This document shows positions 42,990 through 54,235 of a stretch of DNA of 64,000 nucleotides, piece by piece (the stretch's first letter is position 1; every line of letters begins with the position of its first letter). The DNA lies in NCBI GenBank assembly GCA_028753945.1, contig JAPNXP010000015.1, positions 1,922,001 to 1,986,000 on the forward strand, read 5' to 3'. The DNA is from Hexactinellida sp. DTS-2022. Its lineage: Eukaryota > Porifera > Hexactinellida. The notes below the pieces were generated by a model. That model saw nothing but the letters and a program-made list of their open reading frames with translations. It was not told the origin of the DNA and ran no database searches. A program made the translations under genes and the position numbers.

Positions 42990-44415
42990 TATAGAGATAA
43001 ATAGATAGATATGATATTTTGGAAGCACGACAATTGATCACGAACAATTCATCGTAGGTGATAATTCATCACTGGAAGCTTCGCAAGTGACAATTGGTCT
43101 TACAACCTTTCTTACCATTTAACATTGGCAAAGAGGAAAATTGTATAAAAGCTACGGGGAAACTCAGTGGTCATATAGTTGACTAAATGTTCGCAAACTA
43201 TTGTCAGAGAAAGGGAAACTTAAAATAAAAAAATACGGCTTTTCTACACCAAAGATAGAAATTGTCTCTTCCTGGCACTACTAGCTGACTGACTTCGAAA
43301 AGGTGCCGAGCATTCCAAAAAGCGTTTCCCGGACTAAACTGCACAGCTGCTTTTCATCTTAGTCAGAGTGTTTGGCGACGAATACAAGCCGCAGGTTTGC
43401 AGCACGACTACCAAATAGGGGTTACAATCCCGAGATTCCCGATCCCGGGATCCCGTGATCCCGGTGTTTTTTTACTCCGGGATTGTTTCTCAAAATTCCG
43501 AATCCTGTCTTGCAAACCCGGGATTCCCTTCTCAATCCCGGGATCCCAAAATTTAATTGTTATGTCTATCGTACTCTATGTTTGAACAATAGATCAATTA
43601 CCTTATAATTTATCTATTGTATAATCACACTACTTGGAAACAATAGCTTTTTACAAAGGTAACCTACAAATACATTATTCAGTGTTAAACAACAACAAGA
43701 ATATACGATGATTCCAAGTATATTGTTTCACTAATCTATAAATAGGTATTCTCCAATAATCAAATGTTACGATACTCGCATTCTCTCTTAATTATTATGG
43801 CAGTAGTAAGTACATTACCGGTTTTTCAAGATTTTGTTGGTGCTGAAGTCTAGAAACATTTTCTTAGATCTATATGTGGCAAATTATGCAAAAAAGTATT
43901 AAAGTGCGAAGGTGGTCAACCAAAGGATTACATGTCCATCTCAAGTCGAGCCATCGGATTGATGTATTACTAAAACGCTAGAATTCGGAAACTCTTCATG
44001 AAGATTCTCGAGAAAAACGTCCGAAAATCACTACAATTGAACAGTTTGTCAACGATACCACCTACCAGCAGTGCTTGCGAGGATGACTGCATACGATGGC
44101 CTTACTTTCAGGGTTTTATTACTTCAATAGACCTATGGAAATCTTTGACAGCCTTGGGTTATTCTTTACCAAAGTCATTAACAACTATAAGAGAACATGT
44201 AATCAAGTATGGAACGTATATATTTGAAAGAATAAAACACGATTTGCTCCTTAGAAAATCAAAAGGTGAGAAATTTAGCCTTACACTGGATGAATGGACT
44301 TCATTGAGAAATAAGAGGTACCTAAACATCAATATACATGGTATTGGATATTTTGGGAATTTAGGATTAGTAAGAATCCTCGGAAGTTTTTCAGCAGAGA
44401 GATGTGTTGATGCAG

Positions 44416-45111
44416 CATAGGCGTCGAACTTTCCAATTTTTCTGAAAATCTGGCGGGGGCAGCCAGAGAACATTTAAAAGACATTTATTTTATTTTGCAA
44501 TTAATACGCAAAAATCAGGCATAAATAGTAAATAAATAACGTAAGTGAGATGTAAATTTACTGAGAAAGCTTTATGCAACTTGAAATTTTTGGCAAATTA
44601 AAAAGCTGTTATCCTCCACTGTTTCAACTAATTTTCAAGAGAAACGCCAGCTGAGGGGACGAAATCATACTTGCCAAACCTACAGGGATTTAAACATTTT
44701 GGCGTTTCAGTACAGGCGTACAGGGATTTTTAATTTACTAATTATGTGTTAAAAATGCCTAAAAATGTCTACAGTGATGATAGTATATTCTGCCATGCAT
44801 TCTGCATTGACCACATAAAGGCACAACTGGTTTATATATATATATATTCAAGCATTCAGGGATTCCCTATGCAATATATAATTCAATGCTTTCTCCTTTC
44901 CAAGTACTAATTTAGCAATGTAAGTGAATAGTAATTCCTTGGACGAGCGAGCGCAGCGAGCGAGAGATTTTTGGGAGGTGTACATGGATTTTGGCCAATG
45001 TACAGGGGAAAATTGGAGCCCTGTACAGGGACATGACTCAAATAGGTTGGCAGGTATGCGAAATCTGGGGGGGGCGAGACCTATGCTGCCCCCCCTGCAA
45101 CGACGCCTATG
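44416..45111. mobile_element. hAT-like non-autonomous element inside the hAT transposase
   Basis: The ends CATAGGCGTCG and CGACGCCTATG are flanked by the 8-bp duplication TGATGCAG (44408-44415, 45112-45119). Removing it joins RCVDA to VSNKLNEYG in frame. GGCGGGGGCAGCC near the left end mirrors GCTGCCCCCC at the right. Confidence 0.9.
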
Positions 45112-46315
45112 TGATGCAGTATCTAATAAATTGAATGAATATGGAATAGAGTTTGGGGCTGATATTATTGCTGTTTCTACTGATGGCTGCTCAACTATGC
45201 AAAAATTTGGTCGATTAATTCCAACCCTCCATCAATTGTGCTACGCCCACGGGCTTCAACTCGTAATACATGACGTATTTTATCAAAAAAATACTGTTTG
45301 TCATGAGAAAATATCCCACTATTCAGTTGAAACAGACGAATGTGAAAATAATGAAACAGTAGATGAAATGGAAGACTCAGATGGATTAACTATGGTTGGT
45401 AGTGAGCAGGAAAATGCTCTGATGTTAAATCTTGACATTTCTCACATAGTCAATAAAGTTCGTCTAGTTGCAAAACTATTCAAGCGTTCTCCTCTTAAAA
45501 ACGAAATTTTGCAAAATTATTTTAAAGAAAAACACTCAAATGGTTTGCAGCTAATCCTTGATTGCAAAACTCGCTGGAGTTCACTCTTGAACATGCTGAG
45601 AGGATTGTTGAGATAGAGATATCAGTTCAAAAGACACTTCTTGATCTGAATTCTGATATTAAAATAAGTGATGAGGAATTTAGCCAAATTTCATATATTC
45701 TACAAGCATTGGACCCTATCAATATAGCAGTTGAGGCTTTGTGTAGAAGAGATGCAAATTTTATCACTCCAGAAGCAACGATATAGTTTTACTTGATGAA
45801 ATGCAAAATTACCCTCCTTCAGAGTACAACAATAGGATTATTGAAGCAATTACTCAAAGGAGTATTCAGGAACGCTATATCGAAGCTTCAATAATAATTG
45901 CATACTTACACAACCCTTTGGCCAAATTAGAGAAAGGCTGTTGTAAGGGAATTTTGTTGCAAATTATTATCCAGGGTAAGCCAGTACCAGGATCCAGATA
46001 GGAATACCGTTAATGAAATGGATCAAGTGATATGCAATTCAGATACATAAATTAATGACACAGAAGCGCTGCCTGTAGCAATGAAGTTACAATTGGCTAT
46101 TGATGCTTTCTTAAAGACACTTCAAGAAATACCACCGTCTGATGACTCTTTATCGTCTTCATTGAAATATGAGTTGAACATAGCGAGCATACTGGCAAGA
46201 GAAGGGTATAATTATCTAACTTATATAATGCTAGAAAAAGTATACCAAATGTTGCTGACAGTACCACCTACTTCTGTTGAATCAGAGAGAATCTTCTCAT
46301 CTTGCGCTTATATCT

Positions 46316-46495
46316 GCTGGGCTTCATTTAGGGGATGGCGAGGGATGGCTCTCGCCATCCTTTGGTTCTAACTCGCCACCCATTTCACCCCCTGACTTAC
46401 AGCGTACTTCCGCGCAGGGTCACATCCTCGCCATCCCTTAATACTGAAAATCATAATTTTGCCATCCCTTATGTCAATGTCTAAATAGGATCCTG
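46316..46495. mobile_element. Small insertion in the hAT C-terminal coding region
   Basis: The frame SSCAYIC breaks at ATATCTGC and an equivalent ATCTGC occurs at the far side before AATAAGTTTAGGAGTCGC (the continuing coding sequence). The inserted DNA repeats GGGATGGCGAGGGATGG and GCCATCCCTTA. Boundaries are approximate and termini unclear. Confidence 0.55.
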
Positions 46496-47960
46496 ATCTG
46501 CAATAAGTTTAGGAGTCGCTGAGCGACACAACATTAAATACTCTTTGCTTAATTAGGAACAATAAAAATAGTTATTCATATTTATATTACTAAATCAGAA
46601 ATTCAGAATATTATGTTTGTGTTTGCCAAGAATCAAATTAAATACATATCTTCCTTCTCTAAATTTCCAAATTGACATTCACAAAAATTTTGTTCACAAG
46701 ATACAATCCCGAAAAATCCCGGGATTGGAAATATCTGGAATCCCGAAATCCCGGGAGTAGATAAATATCAATCTCGAAATCCCGGGATTAAAAAATATGC
46801 CCGGGATTGTAACCCCTACTACCAAACCGATCCTGATTTCGCTTCATGGCTGCGTTGCATTCCAGCTTTTGCATTCTTACCTCCTGGTGAAGTAGAACAG
46901 GCATTTGGCGATCTACTCTCAGCAGACGGATTTGATCCCCGAGGACTGGAAATTGCGAACTACTTCGAGGTTCCCAATAGATCTTTGGAACGTGCATCAG
47001 CGTACAGTTGAGGATGAAGCTAGCTATATATATACAGTGGTTCAACCTATGGAAATAGGAAAATTCATGTTTTATTTTGACCTCAATTGGAGTGAAATAT
47101 AATGTAGAGATCCTAATAAGATTGTTCTAATTAACTAATATCCTGACATTTCTTTTTGATTGGATTATGAGACTTTGAATTTTAGCATAATAATGTTTTT
47201 CCATCAGCCTACAAAATGGTATCAGAGTATAGTCCTGTTTGTTGCCATTAACTTTCCTCAGGGAATACAATGTATGTACTTTATTTGATATTTCACTTAA
47301 CCAATTTTTTCTCAGCTATTTAATGGAAGAAACTATAAGTAGATAATTGTAGTCGTTTTTATGTTAAACCTATTTTCTCGCCCTGTCCTCTTTCAATTGT
47401 TCTCCCTGTCCGATCTCGTATTCTCTATTACCGCAATTTCGATGCGTTAGGTTGCGTGTAATAACACCGGTTACATTTGAAAGCTTATTCAATATAGAAT
47501 CGAATAGTCTTAATTCCAGATTGCCACAGGTTGACCCAAGTGTAAATTTTGACTCTTTTAATCCGCCGGTTTCTATAATGAATTTCCACAAATATTAACG
47601 TAAATTTATGTTTCCATGTCCAGGATTTATTCAATAGCCTATAACACTCCCTAAGCATATTTATTGTATATAGGGTAATTTTACGTGCCTCGGGAAAAAA
47701 TTCTAGTTTTTGGAAAGGATTCACACCATTTATGGGGCTATGAGGCAATTTCACCTTTATAAATCCGGAAATCGACTAATTTTGCACAACTCACCCAATA
47801 TTTTTGTTAATTAGTTCTAAATTCAACCAGATGTGGAGAGAAATAATATCTCCCTGTCCCAAAAAATAAAATCAATTTATTTATTTATTGGGTACTTACT
47901 CTCATTGATCAAAAATACAAATATAAAGTTGAAATAATCCACCGCAATTTAGCTATCATT

Positions 47961-49193
47961 TTGCGTATAATGAATTCTAGCGAGAAAATTGATACAATCA
48001 AACTCGAAGTCTTTTGTAAAGATACATACGAATTCATAATTATTAGTTTCCCTTGGGTTAGCATAACTCCAACTTTACACAAGTTACTTGCACATCTAGT
48101 GGAGTTAATTAGAGATCATAACGAGGGTTATGGCTTAAAGAACTTCTCTGAGGAGACTTTGAAAGCAAGTAACAAATACATTCGCCGCTTTAGAGAGAAT
48201 CTTGCCAGGAAAACATCTTACCAAGACAACATCAGAGACGTTATTGTTCGTCCAGGAGAGTTTAGTGATTATGGTAAACTTCACTATAGGTAGGGTGACC
48301 AGATGGCTTTGACCGAAAACCTGGACATTTTCCATTTTTTGGCCAAAAAAACTGGACATTCCTGGACACGTAAAATCCAAAACCTGGACAAAAAACTGGA
48401 CAAATCTAAAACCGCGATAAATCTGATATTATGAGCGTAGGAGTGCTATAATTGTATATTCCATACTCTGATATATAAGAGTATATAATTTCATGTTAAA
48501 ATTGTTCATTCAAATTCACGATAAGCCATTGTTTATACTCTATTCTACTTTAATAATATAGAAAATATACCTCAGTTTATAGGCACTCTCGTTAAGGATA
48601 CAAATGTTGAAATGAAGTTGACAAATTTCTATGATAAATGAGGAATACAAATGAGACCAACTATGATTTTTTTTTTTTCGAGATTGGGAAAATAATATTT
48701 TCATATTACTCCAGGATTTATAATACGAAAAATAATGAACAAATAGACATGCAAGAAGTAATTTTGAGAATACTAATATGAAACTTGAAATTCAGGTTGG
48801 GTTATGGTTTCATATTAAATGACCAGTCCTGTACAAAATTATCGATAACCGAATATACCGCAATCACATGCAATTAGATTCATTACATAAAGGAATACAA
48901 GACAAAAATTAGTAATATTACTCATATAAAATGACTGGGTGGTCAAAAAAAGGACAAAAACTGGACAGATTCCAAATTTTGGGGTAAAAACTGGACAAAT
49001 CACAAACCTGGACAATTTCTAAATTTTGCCCAAAAAACTGGACTGTCCAGGGCAAAAACTGGACAATGGTCACCCTAACTATAGGCTACTAACTCAAAAC
49101 AAATGCAAGTCTCTCAAACCTCAAAGCACTCAGAAATCCGAACAAGATATAATTTTTAACAGCTTATTGTTGGATAGTGACTCACTACTCTAA
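47961..49193 (+). pseudogene. Transposon-borne ORF of unknown function, interrupted by a MITE
   Basis: 110 codons (47961-48290) run into the MITE at 48291. After its removal the frame continues for 35 more codons from 49086 to TAA 49191-49193. The visible protein has FPWVSITPTLHKLLAH, GYGLKNFSEETLKASNKYIR and FRENLARKTSYQDN. I associate this pattern (…PTLHKLLAH…LSEE.LEA.NK..R) with uncharacterised proteins found repeatedly in invertebrate genomes, probably transposon-encoded, but cannot name a superfamily. No true ATG is certain: the frame opens at TTG, the ATG at 47970 is possible, and an acceptor AG at 47979-47980 suggests it may be a downstream exon. Confidence 0.55.
48291..49077. mobile_element. 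hAT MITE filled with AAAACTGGACA motifs
   Basis: The ends TAGGGTGACCAGATGG and CAATGGTCACCCTA are flanked by the 8-bp duplication ACTATAGG (48283-48290, 49078-49085). AACCTGGACA / AAACTGGACA repeats crowd both ends in the same orientation, around an AT-rich core. Confidence 0.93.
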
Positions 49194-49378
49194 CTTACTT
49201 AATATTTATAGTTTCCACATACTATTTACTATATTTACGGATCTTTCTCGAAAGGAAATTACTATTTCCCATGATAATAAGATTTGCACAATTTTATGAT
49301 GACGTCATAACCAATAAACCTGAAGCCATACAAATTATCTGACTTGACCAATCGGTGTATTAGGGGTCATATACTATA

Positions 49379-49537
49379 CAGTTGAAACCGGATATTTTTA
49401 ACAATCGGATATTTTTAACACATTTTCTTGTAAATAATTAATTATTGGTGTTGTTGTAAAATCGGGTATTTTTAACAATCGGATATTTTTACAAATTTTC
49501 GTGAAAAGAATGTGTTAAAAATATCCGGTTTCAACTG
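49379..49537. mobile_element. pogo/Tigger-like MITE
   Basis: A perfect 25-bp inverted terminus starting CAGTTGAAACCGGATATTTT lies between TA dinucleotides. The motif ATCGG(A/G)TATTTTTAACA is repeated inside, so the whole element folds into overlapping stems. Confidence 0.9.
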
Positions 49538-49916
49538 TACACCGATAATACATTTAGTGGGTCTAACTCGAAAGGAAATGCCTACTTCCCCTGAATTGAC
49601 CATTTGAACCACTGTGTATATGAAGATCTTACTAATAACCAAATCGAGGGATTTCATCGCGGATTTCAGTCCCTTATTGGTGCTCAAGTACCAAACGTCT
49701 TTCGTTTCATCGCGGTTCTAGGGAAGCAGCAGATGTTAAAAGAGATAGAAGTGCAGCAGCTCATCGGAGGTCATGAGCCTCCGTCAAAAAGGAAAAATAT
49801 CAATGTTGTGATGAACGAATTAAGAGTATCTTAAACAGTATTGCTGAAAGAACCAATTGCCAAGCTCAGAAAGGAATTTCATTTTGTTATAATTTCTAAG
49901 TATTTTCTACTTGGTA

Positions 49917-50041
49917 CAGTAGATGTCGGATATAAGAACACTATGTTGGAAAACGGTTGCCATATACCCTGTATAATTTATGTCGGTTATAAGCACATTA
50001 AGTGCAGTTCCCGACGATGTGCTTATAACCAACATTCACTG
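49917..50041. mobile_element. pogo/Tigger-like MITE, internally deleted
   Basis: Same family as 12683-12856 (CAGTAGATGTCGGATATAAG ... CATTCACTG, flanked by TA) but lacking about 50 internal bases. Confidence 0.88.
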
Positions 50042-50176
50042 TACTACCATTATTACTTTCCAGTTTTAGAAAAAATTCTTACATACTATTATTAAACCTG
50101 GGGATGAATTGTCGCCGTGATGAATTATTAATGGTGATCAATAGTTCGTGATTAATTGTCGTAACCCGATATTTTC

Positions 50177-50466
50177 TCCATTATCTCTGTTTGTCAATGG
50201 CCAAAAGTACTATAGGGACTATTTCCATCGGTACCTTTCCCTCATTGACACCAGACCACACTGGATTGTGTCTGTTCACATAGGATCTACGTTCATATAC
50301 CTCGCACAAGCGACATAATCCAGCTCTGGTTGCTTTCAGCTGATTCAGAATAACTTATCTCTCTTGCCTCTGCTACAAGGACCACTTCATCCAGCTTTGC
50401 CACCAGTTGGAGGTATTTTACCACATAGCACTTGGAATTAATAGTTTAATTAGACAAGTATCTCTG
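50177..50466. other. Short unassigned stretch
   Basis: More GC-balanced than its surroundings (e.g. CCAGACCACACTGGATTG), but I find no reading frame with a recognisable domain on either strand. Confidence 0.4.
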
Positions 50467-50912
50467 TCATGCCATGTATGGTCCCCCTACGGTTAGTCCG
50501 GCCGCACCATCCATGGCGCCATGGATGGTGCGGGGGACCATATACGGCGCAATCGATGGTCCGACCGGACCAGTTATGGCGCCCTTCTTGGTCCCCCCGG
50601 ATAATCTATGGCAGGTATATGGTCCCCCGGAACCATTCGGGGTGCTCTGTCTCTAATCTGCCGTGTAACGCACATACCTCCGGATTTTCTTTGGCGCCGC
50701 AAGTTCATCTCTAGACAATGCGTCTTGCTTAGCCTCATTTGTCAAATTATAGAAAACTAACAAGACTAACACGAAGTGAGAATTTTCAGGAAGGTTCTCC
50801 CAGTAAAATCTGAGTGAAGTTTTATATTCAATATTGATAAGGGGACCATTTACGACTGCCATGGATGGTCCGGCCGGACAAATTATGGCGGCGGACCATC
50901 TATGGCGTGACA
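50467..50912. mobile_element. Element with GGTCC-rich termini
   Basis: GTCATGCCATGTATGGTCC at the left mirrors GGACCATCTATGGCGTGAC at the right with two mismatches. GGTCCGGCCGGACC-type and CCATCCATGGCGCCATGG steps crowd both ends while the centre is AT-rich. The flanks (TATCTCT and ATATCTTC) are only loosely alike. Confidence 0.6.
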
Positions 50913-51118
50913 TATCTTCTTTCGCCATCACCAATACCTTTCGAATTCGTTCAGCTCTCTGCTAACTCAGGTCCGTTACAAACTCAGTTTCCGTTCTATA
51001 CTAATTACAAAATAACTGTCCTATATAGGGGTTTGATATTTGGACATGCTACGGGGACGTTCAAACGTTACGTACCGACTCCAAGGAGGTAGGGCAATTT
51101 ATGCAGACCAACCTTTTG
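50913..51118. other. Unassigned sequence
   Basis: Nothing recognisable between the GGTCC element and the diverged PU units. Confidence 0.4.
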
Positions 51119-51243
51119 ACTGTGCCTTCGACCTTCTATACTACAGTGTAGTGGTCCAGTTCTAAAATGACTGCCTTGATTTTACTGTGCCGACTATGCT
51201 ATGGTATAGTGGCCCTGGCCCAGTTCTAATCTTACTGCCTTGG
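51119..51243 (+). repeat. PU palindromic repeat, two strongly diverged units
   Basis: The first palindrome is CTATACTACAGTGTAG and the second CTATGCTATGGTATAG. GTGCC and CTTACTGCCTTGG tails remain. An R1 fragment (GGTGTCCCATATGTTACAGA) follows to about 51394. Confidence 0.75.
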
Positions 51244-51394
51244 GGTTTTTTTTTAGTCCCTTCCGCTCTACAGGCCAGAGTTAGATTGCCCCGGAGCTCA
51301 AATTTTTAGCATCGGTGTCCCATATGTTACAGATGTGCATCTCGAGCTAAATTTTTTATAAATCATTTTTTTATACCACTGTGACACCTTATAA

Positions 51395-51780
51395 TGAATG
51401 AATGAAAGACTTTATTTTGAGAAGAAACCTAATCACATGAAGTGATCTTCCTTAGGGTCCTCTTTTCTACAGCAAATACAATAATACATAACTAAGACAA
51501 AAACAAACATAAAATACATTTAAACAAGATCAAATTAACAGCTAACAGAGAAAAGTGTTGAATGTTTTGTAGAGCGTTGAGTTCCAATTTGGTAGTCCAA
51601 GAAATGTTTAGAATTTTAGGTCTATTACCGAGATTTACATGGAGACATACTACATAGCGAGTTAAAAGGCTATTGCATGTATATAGGATAAGATGTGCTT
51701 CCAATCCCTTAAAAAAACTTTTTAAGAATGGACCTCCCATGGTGACAATTGACGTAGTAATCTTCAAAAGGCTATTACAT
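51395..51780 (-). mobile_element. Probable retroposon 3' end (minus strand)
   Basis: On the minus strand the sequence runs into AAAATAAAGTCTTTCATTCA and a short (CATT)n tail, the usual 3' end of CR1/L2-like LINEs or SINEs mobilised by them. The upstream frame (minus 51767-51492) shows no reverse-transcriptase motif. Confidence 0.45.
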
Positions 51781-51944
51781 TAAAAGTATAGTCCCGATTG
51801 AGTTGAAATTTTTAGTGCAGCTACTACTTATTGTATACTGTTCAAAAACTCTCTTATCTCAATTTATGAAATGTTCAGATAGGGGCCATAATTTTTCAAA
51901 ACGATTGCCGGAGGCCCTTTGAATTTGTCGCTATAAAAAAGTTT

Positions 51945-52071
51945 GCCCAAACTTTCCAGAGCGGCATGGGAGCTTAAATCGCGAGATATATCCTAAAGTA
52001 TCAGAATCAGGCATAAAACATAACTAGCCAGAGGTTGGTCACGGAATCTTAATTTTTGACCCCACTATCTA
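51945..52071. repeat. Half copy of the GTGGGGTCAAA palindromic MITE
   Basis: AGAGCGGCATGGGAGCTTAA through GGTTGGTCACGGAATCTTAA to TTTGACCCCACTA matches the right half of the palindrome at 54236-54472. The left half is absent or too diverged to see. Confidence 0.8.
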
Positions 52072-52105
52072 TTTTCTAATTGAAAATTAAGATTATATAT
52101 TCCAT

Positions 52106-52394
52106 CAGGCTTGGACCGTATCACGGGTCAACCGGGTCACTTAATCTTGATTTGACCCGGTTCTTCCTAGTAATGCTAAGAAAATTTTATTGGTTTGTAG
52201 AATTATAAAACTTAGATAGATTCATCTAATATAGTAGGCGTTTAATAGTTATGAGACATAGTACTTCAATTGAAATTTCTTTGGTATCGCTGGTCACAGT
52301 ATACTTACTTACCGGGTCATCCGGGTCACCGGGTCTGAGCTTACTGGGTCAACCGGGTCACCGGGTCGTGAAATCATGACCCGTTCCAAGCCTA
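52106..52394. mobile_element. hAT MITE filled with ACCGGGTCA motifs
   Basis: The ends CAGGCTTGGACCG and CGTTCCAAGCCTA are flanked by the 8-bp duplication TATTCCAT (52098-52105, 52395-52402). Both ends are runs of CGGGTCAACCGGGTCAC-type repeats. Confidence 0.9.
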
Positions 52395-52402
52395 TATTCC
52401 AT

Positions 52403-53233
52403 AGCAACGACAAATTATGTGATTATATTTCCTTCTGCAAGAATACTCTTAAACTGTTTTAATATACTGACGTAATTAATTAATATTAATTCAGTCTTTA
52501 TTTGACTTTAAAGATGCTTCTTATTTGTTTATTAGGGGTCATCAGGTGTGCGGAATTGAAATTTAGTATCCAAATTTATTTTATTTACTCTTAATGAATA
52601 ATAATTAAACTTAATAAATTTAAGTTGCCATTGAAATTGTTGTTAAAATTGAGTTAAATTATAAATAATTTTATAATTATTTATACCAATTTGATAAATA
52701 GCAATATTAGCATTAATCTCAGAGATGATACAAGATAGAAACAAACTTCCAATTTATCAATTGATCCTTGTGCCACGTAACACCTCTACAAATGGGTCTT
52801 GATACCTTGAGGTGATGATGACATCGTTAAAAATATGTGTTTTCACAATTTTGTAAATTATGTAATTCGAATGGGTTGGTTGATCACCCAACACGCACAT
52901 AAAAAATGCTGACTCATCACTTATTATATTCTACTGAAACTTGAATATCTCTAAAATGAAGTGAGCTAAATGGAAACTTCCACCACTCTAAGGGTCGTTG
53001 CCTTCCGAAATACCTTTCTGAAATTATTTAATACCTTCATAGTGATGATGACTTGGCGAAAAAAATCCAAAATGCAGCTGCGCCGACAGCATTTTCCTTG
53101 GAGGCACTATCAATTACCCAACAAGTAGCCACCAAAAGATAGTGCCACCAAAGGGAAATGCGTCGGCACAGCTGCAATTTTGGATTTTTTTAGTCCGTGT
53201 CGGCTATACAGACCAGAGTTTGATTTTTTGAAA
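52403..53233 (+). repeat. R1 block, + orientation
   Basis: R1 from TTATGTGATTATATTTCC through GGTCTTGATACCTTGAGG to HP at 53064 and CCGTGTCGGCTATACAGACC. It is interrupted on its left by the hAT MITE. Confidence 0.82.
53064..53186 (+). repeat. HP hairpin module, loop variant
   Basis: The left arm is CAAAATGCAGCTGCGCCGAC (one base short). The loop is TTACCCAACAAGTAGCCACC, as in the variant at 10357. Confidence 0.82.
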
Positions 53234-53655
53234 CTAACTTCCAAATGTTATAATAGGTAAACAAGTATGCTGATCACGAATTTCGCATTTTTTAATTTCT
53301 AATGTGAATGTTTATTGTTGTTGTTTACAGAAATATGTAACAAATTATTCAAAATTCAAAATCGACCTAGAAGTTAGCTTTCAACGGGTATTATAGGTGT
53401 ACAAGTATCCTGAACACGAATTTCGCGTTTAAAAATTTATAATATGAGTTTTATTGTTTTTGTTTATCAGTGAAAATTCATAATCAACCTAGAAGTTGGC
53501 TTTCAACCGGTATTATAACTTATAAGTATATAACTATGACAAATATTACTAATTATGTAATCAATTGTTTAGTGAGGAGTAAGGCCGCGTAGCGGTCGTT
53601 AACTTGTATTGCGCAGCACAGATCTGTCGCAAAGCGACCGAGACCGAAGGGCTCG
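53234..53655 (+). mobile_element. Helitron-like element, 5'-truncated
   Basis: Two internal repeat units (TAGGTAAACAAGTATGCTGA; AGAAGTTAGCTTTCAACGGG) lead to the common 3' end CTGTCGCAAAGCGACCGAGA and GACCGAAGGGCTCG. The 5' terminus is missing. Confidence 0.7.
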
Positions 53656-53851
53656 TATTAATGAAATTTTCTGGATCACTTTGTCTCTCTGAATGATTTA
53701 ATCACTAAGTAATTAAAATACCTAGTATTGATAATATTGACTGTTCTCATTGACAGTATTATTTATATTTTCACTTAGTTTTTCAGTTACCGTCTTTCAA
53801 TACCAAAATTGTACATTGTAGTGCTGGGCGGAATTATAGCAAAAATATAGG

Positions 53852-54109
53852 TTAGGGGGTAATATTAATATCCTGACATTTTTTTGGAAAAGGTGGGAAC
53901 CACTGGACTAATGCATCTGGTTCATTAGAGCCTGATAAGGATTTGCTATCAAGGGGTACAATAAGTCTTGTTGAATTTGAAATCTCATCGTTGAGTTGAG
54001 ATTTTTGTTCCAAAAAGCTATCAAGTTTTATATGTTTGGTCGCCTCTTGTTTTTTTAGTTCTTCCCGCAGTTGGTGCTCTTTTCTCTTTGTAGCAACTGA
54101 CTTATGCAT
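53852..54109 (-). pseudogene. Possible N-terminal fragment of a hAT-like transposase
   Basis: A minus-strand frame of 85 residues begins MHKSVATKRKEHQLREELKK and continues HIKLDSFLEQKS. A basic helix followed by a (L)xSFF-like segment is common at the N-terminus of TTF/ZMYM-type hAT proteins. Nothing downstream of it encodes the rest, so this is a fragment at best. Confidence 0.3.
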
Positions 54110-54235
54110 TGAACTGAATTAGTAAAATATTTAACTATTCACGAAAAGAAAAGAAAATTTTATAAGCGAAATTGTGAATTCATGAGGTAAAGAAATTTAT
54201 TTCAACTTATTTGAAAAATAACCACGCTTTATTAT

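Larger units (their letters stand above)
43875..46560 (+). pseudogene. BED-finger hAT transposase, broken
   Basis: The BED finger begins CGKLCKKVLKCEGGQP (43875). It shifts frame into GLHVHLKSSH, and the next stop is a TAG at about 43978. The core resumes at 43998: FQGFITSIDLWKSL, EKFSLTLDEWTSLRNKRYLN (first Asp), then after the inserted element ADIIAVSTDGCSTMQKFGR (second Asp). A frameshift near 45600 follows LDCKTRWSSLLNML, with a stop at about 45784. The dimerisation block LLTVPPTSVESERIFSSCAY is at 46250-46310, interrupted by about 180 bp, and ends in KFRSR / LSDTTLNTLCLI at ~46500-46555. At least four frame breaks plus two insertions make it non-functional. Confidence 0.88.
43416..46818 (+). 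mobile_element. hAT element inserted in the MULE transposase
   Basis: The termini TAGGGGTTACAATCCCG and CGGGATTGTAACCCCTA are flanked by a perfect 8-bp duplication CTACCAAA (43408-43415, 46819-46826). About 130 bp at each end is packed with CCCGGGATCCC / ATCCCGGGAT motifs. It encodes a broken BED-finger transposase. A fragment of the same family lies at 57018. Confidence 0.92.
47035..49614. mobile_element. Second hAT-type element in the MULE transposase
   Basis: The ends CAGTGGTTCAA and TTGAACCACTG break the MULE frame between VEDEA and LTNNQIEG. The flanks TATATATA and TGTATATG agree at 6 of 8 bases. It carries an unusual ORF of its own and two later insertions (48291-49077, 49379-49537). 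Confidence 0.75.
43336..49834 (+). pseudogene. MULE (Phantom-type) transposase remnant in three pieces
   Basis: Piece 1 (43336-43415) gives AFHLSQSVWRRIQAAGLQHD. Piece 2 starts at 46827, after the hAT element, and continues YQTDPDFASWLRCIPAFAFL and PPGEVEQAFGDLL. A frameshift near 46960 then switches to RFPIDLWNVHQRTVEDEA (ends ~47026). Piece 3 (49619-49834) gives LTNNQIEGFHRGFQSLIGAQ and VPNVFRFIAVLGKQQ. The order and spacing follow the MULE family, including the TNN..E(G/A)(W/F)HR catalytic-Glu block. Everything before the AFHLSQS block is missing. The joins fall exactly at the two hAT insertions, showing the order of events. Confidence 0.85.
43022..50167 (+). mobile_element. Decayed MULE element hosting nested hAT and pogo insertions
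   Basis: The termini around CACGACAATTGATCACGAAC at the left and GTTCGTGATTAATTGTCG at the right are flanked by GATATTTTG (43013-43021) and GATATTTTC (50168-50176), a 9-bp duplication with one mismatch. Subterminal repeats GACAATT, GATGAATTGTCG and TGATAATTCATCAC occur at both ends. Transposase fragments at 43336-43415, 46827-47026 and 49619-49834 belong to it; the rest is later insertions. The sequence has no N-terminal FLYWCH region left. Confidence 0.75.

Noticed and set aside
50469-50714. Overlapping ORFs rich in VRPDQLWRP / MVRGTIYG
   Set aside because: They follow the GGTCC/CCATGG motif repeats of a transposon terminus and show no domain.
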